The translations under genes were made by a program, and so were the position numbers. Positions 1 through 8,007 of a stretch of 64,000 nucleotides of DNA are shown in pieces; the stretch's first letter is position 1; every line of letters starts with the position of its first letter. A model generated the notes under the pieces. The model saw nothing but the letters and a program-made list of their open reading frames with translations, was not told where the DNA came from and searched no databases. The DNA comes from Betaproteobacteria bacterium. GTDB lineage: Bacteria > Pseudomonadota > Gammaproteobacteria > Burkholderiales > Casimicrobiaceae. Location: NCBI GenBank assembly GCA_016720425.1, contig JADKKQ010000001.1:62001-126000 (forward strand). The letters are read 5' to 3'.

Positions 1-314
1 AGTGCGCCAGCTGTCACGGCCTGACCGGCAAGGGCGACGGCTACTACAAGCCATTCCTCAACGTGGCACCGTCGAACCTCAGCGTCATCACCAAGAAGAA
101 CAACGGCGTATTTCCGCTCGAGTACGTCGTCCAGTCGATCGACGGGCGCGGCGCCGTGAAGGCGCACGGCCCGCGTGAAATGCCGATATGGGGCCGCGAC
201 TTCGCGCTCGAGGCGGGCGAGAAGTACTTCGACGTCCCATACGACGGGCAGGCGGTCGTGCGGGCACGCATCCTCGCGCTGGTCGACTACCTCAACCGGC
301 TGCAGGTCTACTGA
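1..314 (+). CDS. c-type cytochrome, C-terminal part (gene starts before the window)
   Basis: The open frame runs in from the window edge, with its first full codon at nt 3. It begins at once with a CASCH haem-attachment motif (CxxCH, nt 3-17). A conserved MPIWG segment near nt 180 is the usual sixth-ligand methionine region of class I cytochrome c. The protein would be periplasmic or membrane-anchored and carry electrons; the missing N-terminus decides which subtype. The segment after the haem motif is about 100 residues, the size of a single mono-haem domain. The family is clear; the partner oxidase or dehydrogenase is not visible. Confidence 0.85.
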   Translation, partial: CASCHGLTGKGDGYYKPFLNVAPSNLSVITKKNNGVFPLEYVVQSIDGRGAVKAHGPREMPIWGRDFALEAGEKYFDVPYDGQAVVRARILALVDYLNRLQVY

Positions 315-385
315 GCGCCCCCGGGGCCGGGCTGCGCCCAGCCCGCCCCCCGCGGGGGCGAGGGCCTCGGGGGGCGTGGGTCGTG

Positions 386-413
386 TTGAGAGAGCATAAC
401 CGTCTGATAAGAT
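386..413 (+). promoter_or_regulatory. candidate sigma70 promoter of serS
   Basis: A -35-like TTGAGA (386-391) and a -10-like TAAGAT (408-413) are separated by 16 bp. The predicted transcription start falls on or next to the serS ATG at 420, so the mRNA could be leaderless. No Shine-Dalgarno sequence is visible in front of the ATG. This is a prediction from hexamers only. Confidence 0.4.
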
Positions 414-419
414 GACGGG

Positions 420-1718
420 ATGCTCGACATCAACCTCTTTCGCAACGACCTCGCCGCGGTCGCCGCGGGCCTCGCCAAGCGCGGGCTGGCGCTGGACACC
501 GCCGCCTTCGAAGCGCTCGAAGGGCGGCGCAAGGACATCCAGACCCGGACGCAGGACCTGCAGGCGCGACGCAACGCACTGTCCAAGGCCGTTGGCGCCG
601 CGAAGGGCAAGGGCGAGGACGCCAGTGCGCTGTTGGCCGAGGTCGGCGGCATCGGCGACGAACTGAAGCGCCTCGAAGGCGCGCTCGATGCCGTCCAAGG
701 CGAGGTTCGCGATTTCCTGCTCGGCCTGCCCAACCTGACGCACGACAGCACGCCGGTGGGCTGGGGCAGCGACGACAACGTCGAGATTGCCCGCTGGGGC
801 ACGCCGCGGGAGTTCGACTTTCCGGTCCGGGACCACACCGACGTCGGCGAGACGCTCGGCCTGCTCGACTTCGCCACCGCCGCCAAGCTCTCCGGCGCCC
901 GCTTCTCCTTCCTCCGCGGCGACCTCGCGCGGCTGCACCGCGCGCTGGCGCAGTTCATGCTCGACACCCACACCCGCGAGCACGGCTACGTGGAGTGCTA
1001 CACCCCGTACATCGTCAACGCGGAAACACTGGTCGGGACGACGCAACTGCCCAAGTTCGAGGCCGAGATGTTCTCGGTGAAGAAGGGCGGCGTCGAGGGC
1101 GCCGGCGAGACGCTCTACCTCATCTCGACGTCGGAGATCACGCTGACCAACACGGTGCGCGGCGAGATCCTCCCGGCCGACGCGCTGCCGCTGCGGCTGA
1201 CCGCGCACACGCCTTGCTTCCGCTCGGAGGCCGGCAGCTACGGCAAGGACACGCGGGGGATGATCCGGCAGCATCAGTTCGACAAGGTCGAATTGGTCCA
1301 GATCGTGCACCCCGAGCGCTCGTATGCGGCACTGGAGGAACTCGTCGGTCACGCGGAGGCGATCCTGCAGCGGCTCGAACTGCCGTACCGGAAGGTGGCG
1401 CTGTGCACCGGCGACATCGGCTTCGCCAGCGCCAAGACCTACGACCTCGAAGTGTGGCTGCCGGCGCAGAACACCTATCGCGAAATCTCCTCGTGCTCCA
1501 ACTGCGAAGCGTTCCAGGCCCGGCGGATGCAGGCGCGCTTCCGCAACGCGCAGGGCAAACCCGAACTCGTGCACACGCTGAACGGGTCGGGGCTCGCGGT
1601 CGGCCGCACGCTGGTCGCGATCCTCGAGAACTTCCAGCAGGCCGACGGCTCGGTCAGCGTGCCCCCGGTGCTGCGCGGCTACATGGGCGGCACCGAGGCG
1701 CTGCACCCGCCTCGATGA
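420..1718 (+). CDS. serS: Seryl-tRNA synthetase
   Basis: This cytoplasmic class II aminoacyl-tRNA synthetase charges tRNA-Ser with serine. The 432-residue length is normal for the family. The N-terminal third (about residues 30-105) is the long antiparallel coiled-coil arm that reads the tRNA. The catalytic core follows, with the motif 2 region (TPCFRSEAGSYGKDTRGMIR, about residues 260-280), the EISSCSNCEAFQARR region, and motif 3 near the end (GSGLAVGRTLVAILEN). The stop codon overlaps the start of the next gene by ATGA, so the downstream genes may be translationally coupled to it. No competing assignment. Confidence 0.98.
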   Translation: MLDINLFRNDLAAVAAGLAKRGLALDTAAFEALEGRRKDIQTRTQDLQARRNALSKAVGAAKGKGEDASALLAEVGGIGDELKRLEGALDAVQGEVRDFLLGLPNLTHDSTPVGWGSDDNVEIARWGTPREFDFPVRDHTDVGETLGLLDFATAAKLSGARFSFLRGDLARLHRALAQFMLDTHTREHGYVECYTPYIVNAETLVGTTQLPKFEAEMFSVKKGGVEGAGETLYLISTSEITLTNTVRGEILPADALPLRLTAHTPCFRSEAGSYGKDTRGMIRQHQFDKVELVQIVHPERSYAALEELVGHAEAILQRLELPYRKVALCTGDIGFASAKTYDLEVWLPAQNTYREISSCSNCEAFQARRMQARFRNAQGKPELVHTLNGSGLAVGRTLVAILENFQQADGSVSVPPVLRGYMGGTEALHPPR

Positions 1719-2710
1719 AGGCGGCCGGTTCGATGACACGCCGCGGGCTGTCGCTGCGGGTGCTGCTGCTGGCCTGGGCTGCGCTGCCCGCGCTCGCCGC
1801 CGCCAACCTGGTGGTGGTGCTCAACTCGCGCGACGCCTCGGTGACGCTGCTCGACTACGCGACCGGCGCCGAGAAGGGCGTCATCGCCGTCGGCAAGGAG
1901 CCGCACCACCTGATTCCGACGCCGGACGGCAAGGAGCTGATCGTCGCCTCGGCGGTGGGCAACGAGCTCGTCTTTCTCGATCCCGCCACCGGCGCCCTGA
2001 AGCGCCGGCTGCCCGACATCCCGGATCCCTACCAGCTCGGGTTCTCGCCCGACCGGCAGTGGCTGGTCGTCGCGGCCAACCGGCTGGACCGCGTCGACGT
2101 CTACCGGGCGGGCGACTACGGACTCGCCAAGCGCTTCGAGTTGCCGTCGATTCCGTCGCACGTCGCGTTCTCGAACGACTCGGCGTTCGCGTTCGTGACG
2201 CTGCAGGGCAGCGACGACATCGTGGCGATCGATCTCAAGGCGATGACGGTGGCGTGGAAGATGAAGGTCGGCAAGACGCCGGCGGGCATCGTCACGACGC
2301 CCGACGGCAACCACCTGCTGGTCGGCGTGATGGGCGAGGATCACGTGGCCGCGATCGACTGGCGCAAGCGGGCGATCGTCAAGCGCCTGTCGACCGGCGC
2401 CGGCGCCCACAACCTGGCGCCGAAGGGCGACGGCCGGCAGGTGTTCGTCTCCAACCGGGTTGCCAACACCATCAGCGTCATCGACCAGGGCACGCTCGAG
2501 ATCGTCCGCAGGTACGACGTGCCCGGCGGCCCGGACTGCATGGACTTGGCGCCTGACGGCAAGTCGCTGTGGGTGACCTCGCGCTGGATCATGAAGGTGT
2601 CGGTGCTCGACCTCGATTCCGGCAAGGTGGTGAAGCAGTACCCGGTCGGGCGGTCGCCGCACGGCATCTACGTGCACAAGCCCCCGGTCGCGGCCGCCCC
2701 GGCAAAGTGA
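1715..2710 (+). CDS. Secreted YVTN-type beta-propeller protein
   Basis: A 331-residue protein with a hydrophobic signal peptide ending near residue 29 (LPALAAAN). The mature part is made of repeated 40-residue blades with the pattern P-D-G-K-x-L-x-V (for example TPDGKELIV, SPDRQWLVV, TPDGNHLLVG, APDGKSLWV), the mark of YVTN/lactonase-like seven-bladed propellers. Such periplasmic proteins often act as scaffolds or accompany cytochromes and dehydrogenases; no catalytic residues can be assigned here. The ATG at 1715 overlaps the serS stop. Its own stop overlaps the GTG of the next gene, so the three frames are tightly coupled. Specific function unknown. Confidence 0.8.
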   Translation: MKAAGSMTRRGLSLRVLLLAWAALPALAAANLVVVLNSRDASVTLLDYATGAEKGVIAVGKEPHHLIPTPDGKELIVASAVGNELVFLDPATGALKRRLPDIPDPYQLGFSPDRQWLVVAANRLDRVDVYRAGDYGLAKRFELPSIPSHVAFSNDSAFAFVTLQGSDDIVAIDLKAMTVAWKMKVGKTPAGIVTTPDGNHLLVGVMGEDHVAAIDWRKRAIVKRLSTGAGAHNLAPKGDGRQVFVSNRVANTISVIDQGTLEIVRRYDVPGGPDCMDLAPDGKSLWVTSRWIMKVSVLDLDSGKVVKQYPVGRSPHGIYVHKPPVAAAPAK

Positions 2711-3471
2711 CGACGGCGAAGCCGATGCGTGCCGCACGCTGGATCGCCGTGGCGTTGCTCGCCGCGGCGTCGCCGCTGGCGGCGGCCGGGCCCGAGGCGT
2801 GCAAGGGCACGCTGTATCTCACGCTCGACACCGGCAACATGGCCGCGGCCGACGCGATCGCGCAGACGCTGCAGCGGCACGACGTCCGGGCGACGTTCTT
2901 CCTCGCCAACGAAAGGACCGCGCGCGGCGATTACGCGCTCGACGAAGCGTGGAGCGCCTACTGGGCGGCGCGCGCCGGCGAGGGTCACGCCTTCGGCTCG
3001 CACACCTGGCGCCATGGAAGTTTCCTGCGCGACGTCGCCGGCGGCGTGGCCTATCGGCCGCAGTTCCCGGCGACGGGGGTCGAGACGCTGGACGCGAACG
3101 GCGTCTGCGCCGAGCTCAACCGGGTCGACCAGGCGTTTCGCGCGGCGTCGGGCCGCGGGCTCGACCCGCTGTGGCGGGCTCCCGGCGGCAGGACGACGCC
3201 CCGGGCGCTGGCGGCGGCGAAATCCTGCGGCTACGAGCACGTCGGTTGGGCCGCTGCCGGTTTCCTCGGCGACGAGCTGCCGTCCGAACGGTATCCGAAT
3301 CGGGCGCTGGTCGATGCCGCGGTGAGCAAGCTGCGCGACGGCGACATCCTGATGATGCACCTCGGCATCTGGTCGCGCCGCGATCCCTACGCGCCGATGC
3401 TGGACGAGCTGCTCACCCGGCTCAAGGCGCGCGGCTTCTGCTTCGCGACGCTGCGCGCGCGGGCCGGCTGA
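2707..3471 (+). CDS. Polysaccharide deacetylase family protein (NodB-like), secreted
   Basis: A carbohydrate esterase 4-like protein that would remove acetyl groups from a glycan in the periplasm. The GTG at 2707 overlaps the previous stop; the ATG at 2725 begins a clear signal peptide and may be the true start. NodB motifs visible in order: TLDTGN (motif 1, metal-binding Asp), SHTWRH (motif 2, HxxxH metal ligands), RAPGG (motif 3), and MMHLGIW near the C-terminus, which supplies the late catalytic His. The metal triad Asp-His-His is therefore intact. Substrate unknown; it lies between a beta-propeller and a membrane hydroxylase. Confidence 0.85.
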   Translation: MTTAKPMRAARWIAVALLAAASPLAAAGPEACKGTLYLTLDTGNMAAADAIAQTLQRHDVRATFFLANERTARGDYALDEAWSAYWAARAGEGHAFGSHTWRHGSFLRDVAGGVAYRPQFPATGVETLDANGVCAELNRVDQAFRAASGRGLDPLWRAPGGRTTPRALAAAKSCGYEHVGWAAAGFLGDELPSERYPNRALVDAAVSKLRDGDILMMHLGIWSRRDPYAPMLDELLTRLKARGFCFATLRARAG

Positions 3472-3482
3472 CGGCGCGGCGC

Positions 3483-4430
3483 GTGCTGCCGGAACCCTTC
3501 GCCGGCTGGTTCGGCGCGCTCCAGGGCTGGCTGTTCCAGACGCTGGTCCTGCCGCTGCTGCAGGTGGCGGGACTCGCGGTGTACACCGAGGACGCGTTCA
3601 ATGCCACCGAGGATTTCCTCTGGGGCGCGCTCGAGATCGCCGTGCTGGCCGCGGTCCTGCTGCCGCTCGAGCGCCGGTATCCGGTTGAGCGCTTCGCGCG
3701 CGGTTCGGCGGTGCGCACCGACGTCCTCTACACGCTCATCCACCGGCTGGGGCTGTTCCCGCTGTTCTTCTTCTTCACGCTGCGGCCGCTGTTCGACGCG
3801 CTGCAGGCGACGCTGCATTTGCGCGGCGTGCCGACGCCCAATCTCGAGTCGCTGATCCCCGCGCTGGCGGCGAGTCCGGTCGCCAGCTTCCTCGCCTACC
3901 TGGTGCTGCTCGACCTCGCGCTCTACTGGATCCATCGCGGGCAGCACGCCTTCGGCTGGTGGTGGGCGCTGCACTCGGTCCATCACTCGCAGCGGCAGAT
4001 GACCTTCTGGACCGACAACCGCAACCACCTGCTGGACAGCGTGCTGACCGATTCGATCTTCGCGCTGATCGCGCTGCTGATCGGCGTGCCGCCGGCGCAG
4101 TTCGCGCTGCTGATCGTGCTGCCGCGAATGCTGGAGTCGCTTGCGCATGCGAACCTGCGCCTGTCGTTCGGCGCCATCGGCGAACGGCTGCTCGTCTCCC
4201 CGCGCTTTCACCGGCTGCATCACGCGATCGCCGCCAGCCCGCGCGGCGACTATCGCGGCGCGAACTACGCGGTGCTGCTGCCGCTCTGGGACCTGCTGTT
4301 CGGGACCGCCGATTTCCGCCCGGCACCGGGGGCGACCGGGATCGACGACCAGCTGACCGGCCGCGACTACGGCGCGGGGTTCTGGGCGCAGCAGTGGCTG
4401 GGGCTCAAGCGTCTCGCCGGGCGCGGCTGA
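3483..4430 (+). CDS. Sterol desaturase / fatty acid hydroxylase superfamily membrane protein
   Basis: An integral membrane di-iron oxygenase-like protein of 315 residues. It has several hydrophobic helices in the first half, then the three histidine clusters of the family: HRGQH (HxxxH), HSVHH (HxxHH) and HRLHH (HxxHH). These eight-or-so histidines hold the di-iron centre that hydroxylates or desaturates a lipid. The GTG at 3483 is the only plausible start after the previous stop; no in-frame ATG lies near. It follows the deacetylase by 11 nt, so an operon is likely. The lipid substrate cannot be told. Confidence 0.85.
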   Translation: MLPEPFAGWFGALQGWLFQTLVLPLLQVAGLAVYTEDAFNATEDFLWGALEIAVLAAVLLPLERRYPVERFARGSAVRTDVLYTLIHRLGLFPLFFFFTLRPLFDALQATLHLRGVPTPNLESLIPALAASPVASFLAYLVLLDLALYWIHRGQHAFGWWWALHSVHHSQRQMTFWTDNRNHLLDSVLTDSIFALIALLIGVPPAQFALLIVLPRMLESLAHANLRLSFGAIGERLLVSPRFHRLHHAIAASPRGDYRGANYAVLLPLWDLLFGTADFRPAPGATGIDDQLTGRDYGAGFWAQQWLGLKRLAGRG

Positions 4431-4450
4431 GCACACCGCCGACGGTCGCG

Positions 4451-5956
4451 TCAGGGCATCGCGGGCAGGGGCGCCGGGCCGCCGCCACCGATGGACGGCA
4501 CGGACACCCGTAGCCGCGGCACGTAGCCCGCCTCGCGTGCCAGCAGGATGTCGTAATAGGCGCGGACGCGATCGACGAACACCACCGGCATGCCGCCGCG
4601 CGCATAGCCGTTCTTCGCATAGGCGTAATACTCGGGCAGCGCCAGCAGCGGCAGCGTCTTCTTGAGGTCGCTCCAAAGGTCGGGGTTGAGCTTCTGCCGT
4701 TGGGCGAGGACGCGCGCATCTTCCAGGTGGCCGAGCCCGATGTTGAACGCGGCCAGCGCCAGCCAGCTGCGGTCCGGTTCCTGGATTCGCGCGGGAAGGC
4801 CGCGCTTCAGCTCGGCGAGATAGCGCGCCGCCCCCTCGACGCTCTGCCGGGGGTCGAGGCGATCGCCCACGCCCAGCCGACGCGCCGTGTCCTCGGTCAG
4901 CTGCATCAGGCCGCGCACGCCGGTCTCGCTGGTGGCCAGCGGATCCCACTGCGACTCCTGGTACGCGAGCGCGGCGAGCAGCCGCCATTCGATGCCCGTC
5001 GCGGCCTGGGCCCGCTGGAACAGTGGCCGGTAGTCGGGCAGCAGCGTTCTCATCCGCTCGTGGAACACCCCGGCATCGATGCGGTGCACCTGCCGGACGT
5101 GCGTGAAGTAGCGGTCGGCGAGCCGCTGCAGCGTGCCGTCGCGCTTGCGCTGGGCGAAGAAGGCGTCGATCTCGTCCTTGAGCGCCGAGAGTCGCGCCGG
5201 GACGACCCAGCCGAGTTCGCGCTTGCCTCCGGCGACGAACGCGACGTCGAAACCCAGAAAGATGTTGCGGGCCACCGCGGCGACGTGCGAGGCAGCCAGC
5301 GCATAGCTCTGCCGCCCGTCGCTGACCTGTGCGATCAGCGCATCGGTCGACGGCAACGTCGAGGGTGCCCAACGCACCTCCGGGTGCGCGGCGCGCAGCG
5401 CGTCGATCGCGGCGTCGAGGCCGGTGTGCTCGACGAAGGCGACGGTCTCGGACTTGAGGTCGTTCCAGTCGGCGGGCTTGTAGCCTTCGAGGTTGTAGAC
5501 GAGCACCGCCTCCACTGGATAGTAGCCGGCCGTCCACAGCACGCCGGCGGGGGCCAGGCCCCTGGCCGCCGCGGTCTCGCGGAGCCGTTGCGGCACCGCG
5601 GCGATGCCGGTAGCCGTGCGCGGGCGGAACAGCCCGCCGGCGCCGATGTGCGCCCGTCCCGCCGCCGTGTCGGCGATCGCCTGCCCGGCCGATTCGGCGA
5701 TCTCGAAGCGCACGGGCAGGCCCTTCGAGCGCGCGAACAGCCGCGCGATGTCGACGTCGAAGCCCGTGGGCTCGCCGCTCGGGCCGAAGAAGTGCGAGGC
5801 CGGGCCGGGGTGAACGAGAACGACCAGCTCACCGGCCTGCTCGGGCGCCGGCAACGGCTCCCGCGCCGGGGCCCGAAAGCGGTCGACGAGAAACAGCATC
5901 GCCCCCGCGACGGCGAAACCGGCAACCAGCACGGCGAAAGAGCGCGGCAGGCGCAA
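4451..5956 (-). CDS. mltF: Membrane-bound lytic murein transglycosylase F
   Basis: A two-domain cell-wall enzyme of 501 residues. An N-terminal hydrophobic anchor (about residues 8-24) is followed by a periplasmic solute-binding-protein-like domain (about 40-290). The C-terminal lysozyme-like SLT domain (about 310-460) cleaves glycan strands non-hydrolytically. The catalytic glutamate is visible as E334 in AYQESQWDP. The GVRGLMQLT motif and the AAFNIGLGH segment are standard for family 1 transglycosylases. Domain order and length match MltF. It is transcribed convergently with the desaturase gene and ends 20 nt from it. Confidence 0.95.
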   Translation of the reverse strand: MRLPRSFAVLVAGFAVAGAMLFLVDRFRAPAREPLPAPEQAGELVVLVHPGPASHFFGPSGEPTGFDVDIARLFARSKGLPVRFEIAESAGQAIADTAAGRAHIGAGGLFRPRTATGIAAVPQRLRETAAARGLAPAGVLWTAGYYPVEAVLVYNLEGYKPADWNDLKSETVAFVEHTGLDAAIDALRAAHPEVRWAPSTLPSTDALIAQVSDGRQSYALAASHVAAVARNIFLGFDVAFVAGGKRELGWVVPARLSALKDEIDAFFAQRKRDGTLQRLADRYFTHVRQVHRIDAGVFHERMRTLLPDYRPLFQRAQAATGIEWRLLAALAYQESQWDPLATSETGVRGLMQLTEDTARRLGVGDRLDPRQSVEGAARYLAELKRGLPARIQEPDRSWLALAAFNIGLGHLEDARVLAQRQKLNPDLWSDLKKTLPLLALPEYYAYAKNGYARGGMPVVFVDRVRAYYDILLAREAGYVPRLRVSVPSIGGGGPAPLPAMP

Positions 5957-6133
5957 GGGCAGGTGGGGCGATGGACGCGCCGATGGGAGGGAAGTCGGAC
6001 CAGGAACGGGATGAACCGATTATAGCGAGCCGACGCAGCCGCTTCGGCCTGCGGCGGCGGCGGGAGGTTCCGCGGGGACCGCCCGTGCCGCTCGGTGACC
6101 GGACGCCGCGGCTGGCCATGTCAAGGCGGGCCG

Positions 6134-6162
6134 TTTACTTGGCCCATCGTTGACGCTATACT
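6134..6162 (+). promoter_or_regulatory. sigma70 promoter of the tRNA-Ala/tRNA-Glu unit
   Basis: TTTACT (6134-6139) and TATACT (6157-6162) are spaced by exactly 17 bp, and the tRNA-Ala starts 15 nt after the -10 box. Strong position and spacing; assignment by sequence only. Confidence 0.6.
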
Positions 6163-6177
6163 TGCAGCTTCGCCGTT

Positions 6178-6253
<76 letters not shown>

Positions 6254-6300
6254 CCGAAAAATGCCGCCTGGCACCCGCAGCGGGGCGGCAATCGATCCAG

Positions 6301-6376
6301 GTCCCCATCGTCTAGAGGCCTAGGACATCACCCTTTCACGGTGAGTACGGGGGTTCGAATCCCCCTGGGGACGCCA
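6301..6376 (+). tRNA. tRNA-Glu (anticodon TTC)
   Basis: Full cloverleaf of 76 nt with encoded CCA. The acceptor GTCCCCA pairs with TGGGGAC, and the anticodon loop CTTTCAC carries TTC. It lies 47 nt after tRNA-Ala, probably on one transcript. Its 3' end is repeated at 16198-16213, which makes this gene the likely attachment site of the downstream island. Confidence 0.97.
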
Positions 6377-6378
6377 AG
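6363..6378 (+). repeat. left copy of the 16-bp tRNA-Glu 3'-end direct repeat (att-like)
   Basis: CCCTGGGGACGCCAAG covers the last 14 nt of tRNA-Glu, including CCA, plus 2 nt. An identical 16-mer occurs at 16198-16213 without the rest of the tRNA. Such direct repeats of a tRNA 3' end are typical of elements integrated by site-specific recombinases. No integrase gene remains between the copies. Confidence 0.7.
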
Positions 6379-6392
6379 AAAAACAAAGAGAT

Positions 6393-6415
6393 AAGCCGCC
6401 CCGAGCGGCTTTTTT
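6393..6415 (+). terminator. Rho-independent terminator after tRNA-Glu
   Basis: Stem AAGCCGC / GCGGCTT with a 5-nt loop is followed by a T run and TTCTTG. It sits 16 nt past the tRNA-Glu CCA end. Confidence 0.85.
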
Positions 6416-6531
6416 CTTGTCCAGACCCCACAATCGAAGCCGGCATCCCAGGATCAGGCCGGGGCGGCGTAGGCGCCCCTAAACCTTCCCGAAAACGGTA
6501 GCGGTGCAGACTTCTGCGCGACGATGATCGC

Positions 6532-6765
6532 CTAGCGCGACCCCTTGTCGCTCTGACTCGACTTGATCGAGTCCATGGCGGCGGCCTGGTCCGACGTCTC
6601 GCGCATCTCCGAACGCGCGGAACGGCTCGGCGTCTCCCAGTAAAGCCGGCCGCGTTGTCGACTGCGGTTCCCGCGGCGCAGCCGCTCCTTCCGTTCCGCA
6701 TCACGGACCAGCACGAGGACGATCAACAGGACGCCGATCAGCGGCAGACCATAGACGGCAGACAT
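6532..6765 (-). CDS. 77-residue single-pass membrane protein, FNR-box paralogue 1
   Basis: The protein starts MSAVYGLPLIG and has one strongly hydrophobic helix (about residues 5-20), followed by a very basic, Arg-rich cytoplasmic tail and a Ser-rich end. A paralogue at 16318-16560 shares the start, the helix (GLPLIGxLLIVLVLV) and the spacing, so this is a real gene family. There is no Shine-Dalgarno sequence. A TTGACGCGCGTCAA box and a GACAAT -10 box place the transcription start within about 3 nt of the ATG, implying a leaderless mRNA. By size and layout it resembles small subunits of respiratory complexes such as CcoQ or CydX, but no function can be assigned. Confidence 0.7.
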   Translation of the reverse strand: MSAVYGLPLIGVLLIVLVLVRDAERKERLRRGNRSRQRGRLYWETPSRSARSEMRETSDQAAAMDSIKSSQSDKGSR

Positions 6766-6774
6766 AAGGCAGGG

Positions 6775-6815
6775 ATTGTCCCCGTCCTGCAGACCAATAC
6801 CTTGACGCGCGTCAA
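6775..6815 (-). promoter_or_regulatory. FNR/Anr/Dnr-type promoter of the 77-residue membrane protein
   Basis: The palindrome TTGACGCGCGTCAA (6802-6815) matches the FNR-family consensus TTGAY-N4-RTCAA. Its centre is 31 bp from the centre of a GACAAT -10 box (6775-6780 on the minus strand), which is the class II activator layout (-41.5). The same arrangement recurs at 16570-16610. Expression at low oxygen or under denitrifying conditions is inferred. Confidence 0.7.
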
Positions 6816-6882
6816 CGCATATTCTGGTGGGGTCAATCGTCGTCGGGCGCGCCGGGCAGAGGCCCGGCTACCGCAGCCTCTC

Positions 6883-7224
6883 CTAGGGGCTGTAGGCTGA
6901 CCACCGTGTCGAGAGAGTGTCGATGCCGTACTTCGGCCAATGGGCGACAATCTCCTCGGTGGTGAGCTTCCTGGCGCCGATCTCGGTCGCTTGTCCGACC
7001 GTGATGCAGGTATCCGCATCGAAGATGACAAGGTGTTCGCCGCGATTGCGCATTGCCTCGCGGGCCGGCGCTCCGGCCTGGCTTAAGTCAACGGGAGGAT
7101 ATGCGTTGCGGAAGATCACCACATTGCCCCGATTGATGACTTCGTAGCATGTGCTTCCGAGTACGGGCATCGCGGAGCCCAACGCGGTCCCCACGATGAC
7201 CGCCGAAATTAACCATCGAATCAT
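6883..7224 (-). CDS. Small secreted protein of unknown function
   Basis: The ATG at 7224 is preceded by a clear GGAGGT ribosome site and opens a signal peptide (MIRWLISAVIVGTALGSAMP, cleavage after about residue 23), giving 113 residues. Longer upstream starts in the same frame lack these features. The mature part holds two cysteines (GSTCYEV and DADTCIT), possibly a disulfide, and is otherwise unremarkable. I do not recognise a family. It is the first gene inside the island after the FNR-box module and is read in the same direction as it. Confidence 0.6.
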   Translation of the reverse strand: MIRWLISAVIVGTALGSAMPVLGSTCYEVINRGNVVIFRNAYPPVDLSQAGAPAREAMRNRGEHLVIFDADTCITVGQATEIGARKLTTEEIVAHWPKYGIDTLSTRWSAYSP

Positions 7225-7389
7225 ACAGACCTCCATGACGGGAATAAGGTGCTGAGGCATTCTGCGCCCAGCGATGCCACGGGTGCAATCGTCGCACCTG
7301 GCGCGTCCTACGCGGTCAGCGGGCCTTTCCTTGATCCACCGCGGTCGTCGCCGCGACAACCCCGGCATCGCCACTTGCCGGGAACGCTG

Positions 7390-7809
7390 ATGGACGTGCA
7401 GACCACTTTCGATCTACTCGCAGCGTGGGGCAGCTGGTCGCACTACGTCTCCGTCGGCCCGGTCGTCCGCGACAAGTGCGGGTCGATCGAACACCGCTAC
7501 GAGGCGCCGGGCGCGGCGGTCATGGACGAGGACCGCCAGCCGCGGAAGGTGTACGTCAACGACGAGACCGGGATGCGGATCGAGAAAGCCGTGGTCAGTC
7601 TCGGCCTGCCGCACCGGGCGTTGCTGATCCAGGTGTTCGTGCGCCAGGTGCCGCTCGAGCTCGCCGGTCGCCGGGTCGGCGCCGTCAATCCGCGGCACGT
7701 TCTCGAGCAGGCGCTGCACCAAGTCGCGGAACGCCTCGCCGGCTTGCCAGATCAACGCAGGAGCGACGATCGGCAGCGCGGACGGGTCAGCACCCCTGCC
7801 GCGGCCTGA
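7390..7809 (+). CDS. Hypothetical protein, 139 residues, possibly phage-derived
   Basis: The ATG at 7390 starts MDVQTTFDLLAAWGSW, an opening reminiscent of phage late-gene antitermination proteins, but I cannot confirm this. The C-terminal segment (HQVAERLAGLPDQRRSDDRQRGRV) is echoed by a degenerate copy at about 8489-8600 (VRAVGDRLACLPERATRGDR..GRV). The two stretches therefore descend from one coding sequence, which supports this reading frame. No membrane segment or signal peptide. Base use is that of an accessory gene. Confidence 0.5.
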   Translation: MDVQTTFDLLAAWGSWSHYVSVGPVVRDKCGSIEHRYEAPGAAVMDEDRQPRKVYVNDETGMRIEKAVVSLGLPHRALLIQVFVRQVPLELAGRRVGAVNPRHVLEQALHQVAERLAGLPDQRRSDDRQRGRVSTPAAA

Positions 7810-8007
7810 CGCTGCTGCAGGGCTAAAGAAAAGCCGGCCTGACTGCGGCGGGTTCGTGCGCCGGGGAAGTTGGGGAGGTGGCGCACGTCGTCATGATGTT
7901 GAGGCTCGCGTGGAACTGCAGCCGTCATCTTTATCAGTGGCGTCGATGCGGTCCGCGCGCGATTCGCTGGGAGTCCATCTTGGCGCCATGAGGGGTAACA
8001 TGATCTT

